Part shown: piece by piece, positions 8,355 to 16,945 of the stretch | How the letters are laid out: each line of letters opens with the position of its first letter | Numbering within the stretch: the stretch's first letter is position 1 | NCBI GenBank assembly: GCA_965652975.1 | Contig: CBFGYO010000017.1 | Location: forward strand, 1-39,781 | From: CADEDV01 sp036374495 | GTDB lineage: Bacteria; Bacteroidota; Bacteroidia; Chitinophagales; Chitinophagaceae | Length of the DNA: 39,781 nt | Direction: 5' to 3' | Position numbers and translations under genes: made by a program | The notes under the pieces: model-generated | Told to the model about the DNA's origin: nothing | The model's input: only the letters and a program-made list of their open reading frames with translations | Database searches by the model: none

Positions 8355-10628
8355 TTACTTCTTTTTAAAAACAACCTTCGACTGGCTGAACTTATATGCC
8401 GCTTCCAGGAAAGCAACATAATTGGGCCAGCTTTCCTTTTTATCAAAATTCTTTTTGTAAAGTTTGGTAGTAGTTACCAGCAACTGGTCTCCTTCTACTT
8501 TGGCAGTAGAAATAAAAGCGCCGCTTTCATTGTCCACATTCATTGCCAGCTCCGTCAATCCTTCTGCTGTATAGCCTGCAGGAATTTTAATTGTAATGGA
8601 ATTTTGGATAGTGCGGGCATAGGGCAACCATAAATCGGTTTTACGGCCGGCAAGCTCATTAGCATCCAGTTTAATTTGTCCACCGATAAGCTTACCGATA
8701 TCCACCAGGTAGTTTTTACCAGCTTTGCTCACCAGTTTTTTCAATGTAAATTTTTCTTTGTACTGTAACCAGGCCGTGTCACCATAACGGCCATCGCGAA
8801 TAAGTTCAAAACCTTCGTATTTATCTACATCGAGATTTTCCTTGATCATCTTTTCAAAGATTTCTGTTCTCTCTTTGTTGTGCTCGTCCTTGTCCGGATC
8901 TTCATACTTAATTGCATCGGAAGGTGCTGCAGCCGGCGCCGGCGTATCGTCTTTTTTCTTTTTGTCTTTTTCCACAGCTTTCGGTTCTGCGTAATACTTG
9001 GCAAAATCCACCGCGAGATAGCTGCGTTCCAGGTTAGCGGGCCCGATCAGTGAAGATTTATCATTGCCGAGATAAGAACTTGTTCTTTCCGTTTTCAAAA
9101 TATCCATGCCTTCATTAAACTGGATCACGTATTCTTCCCTTTCCACATTATCATTCAGAGTAGAGGCAGGTATGGATGCACGGTAGTACCTGTCCACCTG
9201 GTCGTAGCCGATACTAAAACCTTCCGTTCCTTCCAAATAGGAATATGGCGTTCCAAATGCATCAAAGTTGTTGAAAGCTTCCAGGAAATAATATTTGTTC
9301 TTCACTTTTACCTTTAGCACAAAGTCCAGCTCTTCCATAAAAATTGCATCCCTCCAGTTGCCCAACTTGCGGGGAACATACACCTGTAATTCGGCAGGTA
9401 TACCCTGTGCCGCCAGCGCCATTCGCAATGCAGTGGCAAAAGTGACGCTGTTGATACGGATTTCATCCTGGCGCTCTTCTTTTTTGGTTCCTTCCTTTTT
9501 TTCCTGTGCTACCACTTTCTTGTACAGTTTTTTTCCCGTCATATATTTTTCCAGGTCCGAGTGTACGGGCCCTTTGTAATACATTTCAAGAAAAACCTTG
9601 CGCAGGCAGTAATAGGTTTCTTTAATTATCTCATCATTGTTTTTCAGCGACAGTTCTTTTCTTTTTTTACCAATGTATTCCGTTGTATATCCGACCAGGC
9701 TATTTACCGTTGTAGTCTGGTACACGGCAGCTCCTGCAAAATACCGGTACATGGTAGCGGGGTCAATTCCCGCGCGATCCACAGTAGCCTCGCCCAGGCC
9801 TTTCGATTCAGGATCATTATCGGCAAGTAATACCACCCTGAACTTTACAGTTGGAGTACTACGAAATTCATAACTCCAGCGTTCTTCATTTGACTTTTCA
9901 CGGTTTTTATCCATGAAATAATAGGACAGGTATGATTCCCTGTCACCATAAACAGACGCTTTATTATCGAACTTCAGCGTTGGCGCTCCATTGTAGTTAC
10001 GATACTTCACCTTCATGCCATTGGCCATGGTGAACCTGTATTGCTGGTAGAGGGTAGGATAATTATTCGACAGCGAGAAAATAAAAGGAGTGAATTGAAT
10101 TCCTTCCGTTTTCATGTCCCAGTCGTAAGAAGATCTTATGGTATAGTCAACAATATCTCCCACTTCCAGGTTGGGAATTGCAATCTTCATCGAACGAATG
10201 GCTAGTTTGTAAAAAATTGGCTTGTACATATCGGGTACATCGCTTTCTTCGGCAATTGCGGTTGACATATCAACAGCTTCTTCCTTGCCGGAAGATTTAA
10301 TAATGCGATACTCTGCTTTACCATCCCGACCCATCGTCACAAAATAAAATGTTGAGAATTTTTCCAACGCATTTTTATCCTGGAGCTTTACTCTCTTGTG
10401 CACATATTCATTAATGCGAACGATCGCCACACCATTTTTCCCGGAATTGGGCCTGGTAAAAAGATATTCCGTTCGCTGCCCGATGATGACGGCACTTTCG
10501 TTTTTCCAGTTATCCGGCACGGTCGTAACATTGAATTCATCCTCGATCTTTGTACCAAGCGTAGGTGCCTGTGCAAACGACATGAAGGAACAAATAAGCA
10601 GGAAGATGCCTGGAAATATTTTTATCAT
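8355..10628 (-). CDS. exported DUF3857 protein with degenerate transglutaminase-like domain
   Basis: A 757-aa protein with a signal peptide (LLICSFMSFAQA). The N-terminal half matches DUF3857 in layout (RINEYVHKRVKLQDKNALEKF region, then a beta-rich stretch with KYRNYNG). The middle (about 320-480) is laid out like a transglutaminase-like domain, but where its neighbour has YGDCKGKANLM this protein has RINSVTFATALRMALAAQG, with no Cys; an EAFNNFDAFGTPY segment occupies the place of the FLDGTEE strand. A K/D-rich linker (KDKKKKDDTPAP) precedes the C-terminal domain. The gene is 24 bp downstream of a DUF3857 paralogue with an intact triad. Function unknown; loss of catalysis is my inference. 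Confidence 0.8.
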   Translation of the reverse strand: MIKIFPGIFLLICSFMSFAQAPTLGTKIEDEFNVTTVPDNWKNESAVIIGQRTEYLFTRPNSGKNGVAIVRINEYVHKRVKLQDKNALEKFSTFYFVTMGRDGKAEYRIIKSSGKEEAVDMSTAIAEESDVPDMYKPIFYKLAIRSMKIAIPNLEVGDIVDYTIRSSYDWDMKTEGIQFTPFIFSLSNNYPTLYQQYRFTMANGMKVKYRNYNGAPTLKFDNKASVYGDRESYLSYYFMDKNREKSNEERWSYEFRSTPTVKFRVVLLADNDPESKGLGEATVDRAGIDPATMYRYFAGAAVYQTTTVNSLVGYTTEYIGKKRKELSLKNNDEIIKETYYCLRKVFLEMYYKGPVHSDLEKYMTGKKLYKKVVAQEKKEGTKKEERQDEIRINSVTFATALRMALAAQGIPAELQVYVPRKLGNWRDAIFMEELDFVLKVKVKNKYYFLEAFNNFDAFGTPYSYLEGTEGFSIGYDQVDRYYRASIPASTLNDNVEREEYVIQFNEGMDILKTERTSSYLGNDKSSLIGPANLERSYLAVDFAKYYAEPKAVEKDKKKKDDTPAPAAAPSDAIKYEDPDKDEHNKERTEIFEKMIKENLDVDKYEGFELIRDGRYGDTAWLQYKEKFTLKKLVSKAGKNYLVDIGKLIGGQIKLDANELAGRKTDLWLPYARTIQNSITIKIPAGYTAEGLTELAMNVDNESGAFISTAKVEGDQLLVTTTKLYKKNFDKKESWPNYVAFLEAAYKFSQSKVVFKKK

Positions 10629-10652
10629 ACAACAGGAGTATTTTCAGAACAA

Positions 10653-12584
10653 TTATTTAACCAGGACCACCTGGTCGTTATAAAATTTGTTGATGCTTTT
10701 TATAAAGGAATTCCATTCCGGAAACTCCTTTTTCTTCAGTACGGCCTTGCTTACAGTGATCGTCTTTGTATACAGGATGCTTTTCCCTTTGTTCACATAA
10801 GTGCCTTCGAAAGAATAGTCAGGAGTGGTTTTTTTCACTGCCTCCGGCAGGTAGTCCACCTTGTAGCCTGCAGGTATGCTTAATTCAGTGTGAGTGATAA
10901 AATGATACTTATGATCAAATTCATAATCGTTGAGCCGTTCGTCATCAAATTCAAGTGAAGAAAAATCCTTGTCCCAATCCATCACTACGTATAGTTCATT
11001 GCCAGCCGTCGTAACCTGGTTGTTTACTTTAAAATCGTAACTCACCTGTAGCAGCTTTTGCCGGTCGTTGAAGTCAGGTTCCCTGATATTATTAACAAGC
11101 ACGTTGTTGTCGCCTTTTCTCAAAAAAGCGGATAATGCATCTTTTTTATCTTCTGAGCGTATAGACGCGTAGGCACTTTGGATTGAAATTTTAGCTTCGC
11201 CATTATATTCTACCATGCTTTTGCCTGCGAGCGTATTGCCATCGATGGAAATGGTGGTCGTGCGCTTTACCTTATTACGTTCGGCGGGAAATACGGGCAC
11301 TTTATCTATGATATAATTAGCTCCGTCCTCTATCAGCACCTGTTTGCCCTGTATGCGTTGTGCATAGTCGTTCAGCGCTATGAATTCTTCAGTGCCGTCG
11401 AGGAAATAACGTTTACCACCTATGATTACCGTACATATCATATGATTGTCCACGCACAGCGATGGTAGTGAGTAGTCGTATGGAAGGTCGGAAGTACCGA
11501 TCCAGGTGAGCCTTGCATCGAGACCAGCCAGTTTCAGCATTTCTTTCATCAGGTTTGCCTTTCCTTTGCAATCCCCGTATTTTTTATTCAGCACGTTTTG
11601 TGCGGCGTCGGGTTTAAAGCCCATGATACCATCTTCAAAAGCGATATACCGGATATTATCCTGCACCCAGTAGAAGATCGCTTCCGTTTTTTCAATATCT
11701 GTTTTCTTTCCATTGATGATCGATGCCACTTTATCCTTCAATAGTGCTGGCTGATTGCCGATGCTGTCGCATAATGAATGATACCATGCGTACAGATCTT
11801 TTACACTTTCAAAAAGCGGTTTGCGTTGCCCGTTTTCAGTATATGCCTTTGTAACACATACAACGTGCGGATAACTAAGTGCGTGGTTGGGTGAACTGGG
11901 TTCTCTTTTATAAGCGGGCACGTTCCTCACACGGAATGTAATTTTTGTAATGTCATTTTCTTTCACTGATGTTTTTTCAACCAGGGCACCGGCGAAATTA
12001 AACTCTCGCAGATCTACCTCCAGCCACGAGGGCACCTGGAACTCTACGAGTTTTTCGATTACGGGAAGACTATTGCTCATATAAAATGAGGTGAGGTATT
12101 TTATATCCTTATAGTTTTCCTGGTAAGAATAGGAAAAGCTTTTTCCCTTTTCCTCCATCGGGAAACGAACAATGCACAACCGGGCATCACTATGAAAAAT
12201 ATCGTCATCGTTGTATGGGCCGCATTGTTTTTGAACGACAACTTCTTTTCCTTTGGAATTGATAGCCTTTATATTATCGATCGATATTTCCTGGTTATAA
12301 AATAATCCATCCTCATACTTTATAAAATCCTTTACCGGTACAAGGGTAACCTGGGTAGCAACACTTGCTTTTACTTTTCCTTCTCCAGGACGGGGTGATG
12401 TATTCAATGAAAAGCTGATCACTTCCTTATGCAGGTAGGCAATGGTTTCTGATTTCGGAAACTGCGTCTTAAGGCTGCTAACCTTGTCTGAATAATCGGC
12501 CTGTGCTAAAACATTATAGGGAATGGTGCAGAATAACAGCACCAAAATCCGGAGGGAAAAAAACAATACATTGGGGTGGTTCAT
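10653..12584 (-). CDS. exported DUF3857 / transglutaminase-like protein
   Basis: A 643-aa protein with an N-terminal signal (LRILVLLFCTIPYNVLAQ), an N-terminal DUF3857 domain (about 50-235) and a transglutaminase-like domain (about 285-405). The triad is visible: Cys339 in KKYGDCKGKANLM, His381 in VDNHMIC, Asp396 in YFLDGTEE. The C-terminal part (about 420-640) is beta-rich (DUF3858-like layout). Such proteins are common in Bacteroidota and are exported; they may act as cysteine peptidases or protein cross-linkers, but no substrate is known. It is followed 24 bp later by a paralogue that lacks the Cys, which suggests a working enzyme plus non-catalytic partner. Confidence 0.88.
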   Translation of the reverse strand: MNHPNVLFFSLRILVLLFCTIPYNVLAQADYSDKVSSLKTQFPKSETIAYLHKEVISFSLNTSPRPGEGKVKASVATQVTLVPVKDFIKYEDGLFYNQEISIDNIKAINSKGKEVVVQKQCGPYNDDDIFHSDARLCIVRFPMEEKGKSFSYSYQENYKDIKYLTSFYMSNSLPVIEKLVEFQVPSWLEVDLREFNFAGALVEKTSVKENDITKITFRVRNVPAYKREPSSPNHALSYPHVVCVTKAYTENGQRKPLFESVKDLYAWYHSLCDSIGNQPALLKDKVASIINGKKTDIEKTEAIFYWVQDNIRYIAFEDGIMGFKPDAAQNVLNKKYGDCKGKANLMKEMLKLAGLDARLTWIGTSDLPYDYSLPSLCVDNHMICTVIIGGKRYFLDGTEEFIALNDYAQRIQGKQVLIEDGANYIIDKVPVFPAERNKVKRTTTISIDGNTLAGKSMVEYNGEAKISIQSAYASIRSEDKKDALSAFLRKGDNNVLVNNIREPDFNDRQKLLQVSYDFKVNNQVTTAGNELYVVMDWDKDFSSLEFDDERLNDYEFDHKYHFITHTELSIPAGYKVDYLPEAVKKTTPDYSFEGTYVNKGKSILYTKTITVSKAVLKKKEFPEWNSFIKSINKFYNDQVVLVK

Positions 12585-12696
12585 AAGAACATGTTTTGGT
12601 TGCCGGGAATACGAGTTGCCATTGCTATATAAAGCAACTCAAAATACCAAAAAAACTACCGCAATTATTACTTCTGTGAATAAAAGTGCTGAGTGA

Positions 12697-15090
12697 CTAT
12701 TCCGCCATCATGGCTTTAATTACTGCCTCTATCTCTTCAGCATTAGGTTTACTGAAATAATCACCATCACTACCATAAGCCGGGCGATGCGCTTTTGCAG
12801 TTATCGTACGCGGTGCTACATCCAGGAATTTATAACCACCCTGTTCTTCCATTACTGCGTTGAACATATATGCAGCAGCTCCGCCGGGAACATCTTCATC
12901 TGCGAAAAGAATCCGGTTGGTTTTCTTGAGAGAAGCAAGGATTGCCTGGTGAATATCAAAAGGCAGAAGTGTTTGCACGTCGATCACTTCACAACTTATT
13001 CCAAGCTTTTCAAGCATGGAAGCTGCTTCCATTACAATGCGCAGTGTGGATCCATAAGTTACTACCGTAATATCTGTGCCTTCCTTTACTATCTCGGGAA
13101 TGCCAAGCGGCACATTGAAATTGAGAAGATTTGCTGGAAGTTTTTCTTTCAGGCGGTAGCCATTTAGGCATTCAACTACAATGGCAGGATCATTTCCCTG
13201 CAATAAAGTATTGTACATGCCCACCGCCTGCGTCATATTCCGGGGCACACATACATACATGCCACGCAAAGAATTTATGACCATTCCCATAGGTGAGCCG
13301 CTATGCCATATGCCTTCGAGGCGGTGGCCCCGTGTTCGAACAATCAGTGGACAGGATTGCTGACCTGCTGTGCGGTAATGCAGCGTGGCCACATCATCGC
13401 TTAGTGGTTGAAGTCCGTACAAGAGGTAGTCCAGGTACTGAATTTCAGCAATTGGTCTTAAGCCACGCATGGCCAGGCCGATACCCTGGCCCATAATAGT
13501 TAATTCGCGAATACCGGTGTCGAAAATTCGTTGCTCCCCATGCTTATGTTGAAGGCCACTAAAGCCCTGGTTTACGTCGCCAATATAACCGAGGTCCTCA
13601 CCAAAGGCAAGTACTTTTGGATTACTTGCAAATAGCTGGTCAAAATATTTATTCAATACTTCGTAGCCGTTTACCAATGGCGCGTCTGTATCATAAACGG
13701 GCTTTACCGCCGCTACATGTAGTGCACTCCCCTGTCCCTCGTTGTAGAGATGAGAGCTGTAACGTTGCCTGCTATCTTCTACAAGGTCCTTGTAATAATC
13801 TTTTGGCCAGAATGCTGCTTCATTGTTTCCTGCCAGGTCGATTGCGGCGTTGAGTGTTTTCAACACATCACGACGAAGTGGTTCGCGGCTGGCGGATAAA
13901 CTAGTGGAAAGCTTCCGTAATGCAGGGGCCTGATCGGGTAAATTGTTTGCAAGGTTATTAATATGGTCAACGGTTTTTACAACCTGTTCTTTTATCGGCG
14001 CGAGGTATTTTTCCCAGGCGTCGAGGCGGCTTTTTCTTACATGATCTTTGGCTGCCGATTCCAGGTCATCCAACTCATCTTCGGATGCCAGTACATTATT
14101 CATAATCCATTCACGCATTTTTTTAATACCATCCCACTCTCTCTCCCATTCCAGTCGTTCGGTACTTTTATATCTTTCATGACTGCCAGAAGTAGAATGA
14201 CCCTGTGGCTGCGTGATTTCTTCTACATGAAATAATACGGGGGTATGGGTTTGGCGAGCCAACCGAATACCTTCCTCAAAGGCTTCGCACATGCCGGCAT
14301 AGTCCCATCCTTTTACCTTATAAATATTGATGCCGTTACTATCATCAATTTTCTGAAAACCGCTTAATGCATCTGAAATGGATCCTTTTACTGTCTGGAA
14401 CTTTTTTGGTACGGAAATACCATAACCATCGTCCCAAACAAATACAGCCAGCGGCACCTGCAATACACCGGCAGCATTCATTGTTTCCCAAAAGTGACCC
14501 TCACTGGTGGAGGCATCGCCGATGGTAGTAAAACAAACCTCGTTGCCTTTATTCGAAAGGTTTTTAAATCCCTGTAATTCTTCAATATTTCTAAATGCTT
14601 TGGAAGCGAATGCCAATCCGAGTCCGCGTGGCATCTGGCCAGCCGTTGGTGCTATGTCGCTGGATATGTTTTTGCGATTGGCAAGATCGAGCCATTCACC
14701 ATTCTTGTTTACGGTAGGAGTGGCAAAATGGCAATTCATCTGGCGCCCCCCACTGAAGGGCTCTCTTTCGATAGTTGGATCAGCATATAATTGCGCAAAA
14801 ATCTGTTCGGCAGTAGCTAGTCCGGCAGCCAATGCAAAGGTCTGATCGCGGTAATATCCGCTGCGGAAATCCCCTGGCAGGAAAAACTTCGCCATTGCCA
14901 CCTGGGCCACCTCCTTACCGTCGCCAAAAATGCCGAATTTAGCTTTGCCGGTGAGTACTTCTTTTCTACCTAAAAGACTGGTTTCCCGGCTTATGCAAGC
15001 TATCCGGTAATCGTTGAGCACTTCCGTGCGGAAACGGTCAAACGAAAGTTTTTCATCGGCTTGCATCGCTGTTTGCGTTGGTTTTTCCAT
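12697..15090 (-). CDS. fused alpha/beta 2-oxoacid dehydrogenase E1
   Basis: A 797-aa thiamine-diphosphate enzyme: E1 alpha-like part (about 15-370) with the ThDP/Mg motif GDASTSEGHFWETMNAAG and WDDGYGISV, a linker (about 370-470), and an E1 beta-like transketolase pyrimidine domain plus C-terminal domain (about 475-797; FGEDLGYIGDVNQGF, RTRGHRLEGIWHSGSPM, VDVQTLLPFD-like). Separate alpha and beta chains are usual elsewhere; the fusion is typical of Bacteroidota. It decarboxylates a 2-oxoacid (pyruvate or branched chain; not decidable here) and passes the acyl group to a lipoyl E2, which is not in this window. A TATCTTTG element lies 4 nt before the ATG. A second, shorter fused E1 lies at 35123-37189. 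Confidence 0.92.
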   Translation of the reverse strand: MEKPTQTAMQADEKLSFDRFRTEVLNDYRIACISRETSLLGRKEVLTGKAKFGIFGDGKEVAQVAMAKFFLPGDFRSGYYRDQTFALAAGLATAEQIFAQLYADPTIEREPFSGGRQMNCHFATPTVNKNGEWLDLANRKNISSDIAPTAGQMPRGLGLAFASKAFRNIEELQGFKNLSNKGNEVCFTTIGDASTSEGHFWETMNAAGVLQVPLAVFVWDDGYGISVPKKFQTVKGSISDALSGFQKIDDSNGINIYKVKGWDYAGMCEAFEEGIRLARQTHTPVLFHVEEITQPQGHSTSGSHERYKSTERLEWEREWDGIKKMREWIMNNVLASEDELDDLESAAKDHVRKSRLDAWEKYLAPIKEQVVKTVDHINNLANNLPDQAPALRKLSTSLSASREPLRRDVLKTLNAAIDLAGNNEAAFWPKDYYKDLVEDSRQRYSSHLYNEGQGSALHVAAVKPVYDTDAPLVNGYEVLNKYFDQLFASNPKVLAFGEDLGYIGDVNQGFSGLQHKHGEQRIFDTGIRELTIMGQGIGLAMRGLRPIAEIQYLDYLLYGLQPLSDDVATLHYRTAGQQSCPLIVRTRGHRLEGIWHSGSPMGMVINSLRGMYVCVPRNMTQAVGMYNTLLQGNDPAIVVECLNGYRLKEKLPANLLNFNVPLGIPEIVKEGTDITVVTYGSTLRIVMEAASMLEKLGISCEVIDVQTLLPFDIHQAILASLKKTNRILFADEDVPGGAAAYMFNAVMEEQGGYKFLDVAPRTITAKAHRPAYGSDGDYFSKPNAEEIEAVIKAMMAE

Positions 15091-15094
15091 GCGG

Positions 15095-15102
15095 CAAAGA
15101 TA
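15095..15102 (-). promoter_or_regulatory. -7 promoter element TATCTTTG
   Basis: On the minus strand TATCTTTG then CCGC then the ATG of the E1 gene. Exact TAnnTTTG match with 4-nt spacing to the start codon; predicts a leaderless or nearly leaderless mRNA. The same TTTG-CCGC-ATG arrangement appears in front of the aminotransferase gene. Confidence 0.6.
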
Positions 15103-15109
15103 AAAGAAT

Positions 15110-15128
15110 CACCTACACTCGTTAGGTG
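15110..15128. promoter_or_regulatory. inverted repeat CACCTA-N7-TAGGTG between divergent promoters
   Basis: Two perfect 6-bp arms 7 bp apart, lying 8 bp upstream of the E1 -7 element (over its -33 zone) and about 55 bp upstream of the DUF1573 -7 element. Position suits an operator for one or both divergent genes. No regulator is known for it. Confidence 0.35.
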
Positions 15129-15182
15129 AAAAAATTGTTTCCCGGGGCTGCAACCTATCTATGAGATGTGGCATCTTTCGCT

Positions 15183-15190
15183 TAAATTTG
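15183..15190 (+). promoter_or_regulatory. -7 promoter element TAAATTTG
   Basis: Exact TAnnTTTG match 21 nt before the ATG at 15212. Because it lies downstream of the in-frame ATG at 15161, it argues that translation starts at 15212. Confidence 0.5.
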
Positions 15191-15211
15191 AAGCTTTTAA
15201 AACCTTCTTTT

Positions 15212-15697
15212 ATGAAGAGAATCATCCTGGCCCTTTTTGCCGCTGGCGCTTTCACTTTCAGCTATGCCCAGAGCGGACATTCAGAACATGATGGCCACAA
15301 TCACGGAGCTACTCCCACTGCCACCAAATCAGATGACGTACTGAAATTACAGGAAATTGAATTTGATTTCAACAAAATTCCTCAGGGTAAGCCTGTTTAT
15401 CACGATTTCATAATAGTGAATACCGGAACTACTCCCCTGAAACTGGACAATGTTTCAGCAAGTTGCGGGTGCACCACTCCTGAATGGAGCCGCGAGCCAA
15501 TTGCACCAGGCGCGTCTGCAAAAATCAAAGTGGGCTATAATGCATCAGCCGAAGGAGTATTTGATAAGTCAATTACTATTACCTACAATACTAACCAGAC
15601 AAAACAATTGAAAATAAAAGGCACGGTATGGAAAGCGCCCGATGGCTCTGCTCCCACCAATGCATCGATTGATCTATTAAAAAAACAAAACCTTTAA
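15212..15697 (+). CDS. DUF1573-domain exported protein, copy 1
   Basis: A 161-aa protein from the ATG at 15212, which gives a clean signal peptide (MKRIILALFAAGAFTFSYAQ); a longer in-frame start at 15161 would put 17 residues before it. After a His-rich stretch (HSEHDGHNHG) comes the DUF1573 immunoglobulin-like domain with the hallmark SASCGCTTPEW, IAPGASAKIKVGYNA and a closing beta-strand KQLKIKGTV. Such proteins are common exported Bacteroidota proteins of unknown role. The His-rich stretch could bind metal (inference). A second DUF1573 gene follows after 12 bp. Confidence 0.88.
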   Translation: MKRIILALFAAGAFTFSYAQSGHSEHDGHNHGATPTATKSDDVLKLQEIEFDFNKIPQGKPVYHDFIIVNTGTTPLKLDNVSASCGCTTPEWSREPIAPGASAKIKVGYNASAEGVFDKSITITYNTNQTKQLKIKGTVWKAPDGSAPTNASIDLLKKQNL

Positions 15698-15709
15698 ATT
15701 AATACTACC

Positions 15710-16126
15710 ATGAAGAAGATCGTTTTATTAGCTACTGCTTTTATGTTTAGCCTTGCTGTGATGGCGCAGGCAAAAGCCGATGATGTTATAAAATTGAATG
15801 TTGAAAAACATGATTTTGGCAAATTGAAACAAGGCGTACCTGTTAGCTATAGTTTTGAAATAAAAAATATCAGTGACAAACCTGTAGTAGTTGAAAATTC
15901 ATGGGCAAGTTGCGGTTGCACCATGCCTGAAAAGATTGTTGAACCTATTGCTCCTGGTGCTACAACAAAACTGAAAGTACAATACAATGCTGCTGCTGCA
16001 AGTACATTTACCAAAGATGTATTTATCAAAATAGCTGGCGTTGAACAACCCAAAACGGTGGTTATTACCGGTGAAGTTTTGACGGTAGAAGCATACGATG
16101 CCTGGGTAAAATCAAAAGGAAATTAA
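15710..16126 (+). CDS. DUF1573-domain exported protein, copy 2
   Basis: A 138-aa paralogue of the gene just upstream: signal peptide (LATAFMFSLAVMAQA), then one DUF1573 domain with VEKHDFGKLKQG, WASCGCTMPEK, IAPGATTKLKVQYNA and a final VVITGEVL strand. It lacks the His-rich stretch of copy 1. The pair looks like a tandem duplication expressed from one promoter at 15183, with a strong terminator after this gene. Function unknown. Confidence 0.88.
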   Translation: MKKIVLLATAFMFSLAVMAQAKADDVIKLNVEKHDFGKLKQGVPVSYSFEIKNISDKPVVVENSWASCGCTMPEKIVEPIAPGATTKLKVQYNAAAASTFTKDVFIKIAGVEQPKTVVITGEVLTVEAYDAWVKSKGN

Positions 16127-16165
16127 GAATCTTACCGATCAATAGCTTTTAACCTTTGACAAGAG

Positions 16166-16190
16166 AGCCTTCCTTCAGGAAGGCTTTTTT
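16166..16190 (+). terminator. intrinsic terminator after DUF1573 pair
   Basis: Perfect 8-bp stem AGCCTTCC / GGAAGGCT with TTCA loop, then five to six T. Confidence 0.88.
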
Positions 16191-16306
16191 ATTTATAGCT
16201 ATCGGACAGAACTTGTATTTAATACACGATTAATGTGTAGAGAAAAAATCCCCGATTTTTCCAGGCCGCAACTTATTTCTGTAGAAAAAAATTCAAGCCG
16301 CGCGGA

Positions 16307-16804
16307 ATGACCGTGCAGTATTTGACGCAAATTAAGTTACTATTAAACTTCTCCACAGGCCAGAAGGTAAATCGCTGGCTACTAAATGCGACTGGGTTAT
16401 TAACATTTTTTCCGGCATGGATTTTTATAATGAAAAGCAAATTGATTGCCATGCCGAGTCACACCCCAGCGAACCAGGATTTCGTAAAAGAAAACGCGAC
16501 GCCTATGAATACCGTATTAAAAAATTCATACGATAGCGCTAAAAAACATATACAGGGCAGTGTAAATGTGATACAGGGAGGAATAACTGTAATTAAAGAC
16601 GAGTTTATCGGAATTTATGACAGGGCTGCCACGATGGTAAACAAAATGGCTTTACCTGTCAACAACTTTATAAAGGACCTCACCCAGATTGACGCTGAAT
16701 TTCAGGCGGAAACTGCAGCCAAGTCCTTTACACCATCTACCAGCGGCTGTACGCTGATCCCGTTGGAGGAAGCCCTCAAGGGCAGGATGGAAGAAAATTA
16801 CTGA
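16307..16804 (+). CDS. hypothetical protein, up to 165 aa
   Basis: Not recognised. The predicted protein has a hydrophobic stretch (LLNATGLLTFFPAWIFIM, about 25-42) and a helical body (SYDSAKKHIQGSVNVIQGG, IYDRAATMVNKMALPVNNFI). An internal ATG at 16430 would give a 124-aa soluble protein starting MKSKLIAMPSH and removing the hydrophobic part; either start is possible. It lies alone between a terminator and a 14-bp inverted repeat. Codon use is not obviously different from the neighbours. Moderately likely to be real because the frame is open for nearly 500 bp in a gap with no competing ORF. Confidence 0.5.
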   Translation: MTVQYLTQIKLLLNFSTGQKVNRWLLNATGLLTFFPAWIFIMKSKLIAMPSHTPANQDFVKENATPMNTVLKNSYDSAKKHIQGSVNVIQGGITVIKDEFIGIYDRAATMVNKMALPVNNFIKDLTQIDAEFQAETAAKSFTPSTSGCTLIPLEEALKGRMEENY

Positions 16805-16828
16805 TCAGCAGATCCTTTCATAACAGTG

Positions 16829-16890
16829 AACTGCAGAGGCGGAGAGACGAAGCTTAGTGCGGCTGCGTTTCCCCGCCTCTGCAGTTTTGT
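16829..16890 (+). terminator. 14-bp inverted repeat, possible terminator
   Basis: Arms AACTGCAGAGGCGG and CCGCCTCTGCAGTT match perfectly, with a 30-nt loop, followed by TTTTGTTAT. Begins 25 bp after the hypothetical gene's stop. The T run is short, so termination is less certain than the stem. Confidence 0.6.
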
Positions 16891-16933
16891 TATACAAGCT
16901 TTTGCTCAAGGCACTATGGCAGTATGGAATTAT

Positions 16934-16941
16934 TACCTTTG
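16934..16941 (+). promoter_or_regulatory. -7 promoter element TACCTTTG
   Basis: Exact TAnnTTTG followed by CCGC and the ATG at 16946. Four-nt spacing; it fixes the start of the aminotransferase and predicts a leaderless transcript. Confidence 0.6.
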
Positions 16942-16945
16942 CCGC

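Noticed and set aside
16826..16945. Longer GTG start for the aminotransferase
   Set aside because: It lies inside the 14-bp hairpin and upstream of a consensus -7 element 4 nt before the ATG at 16946.
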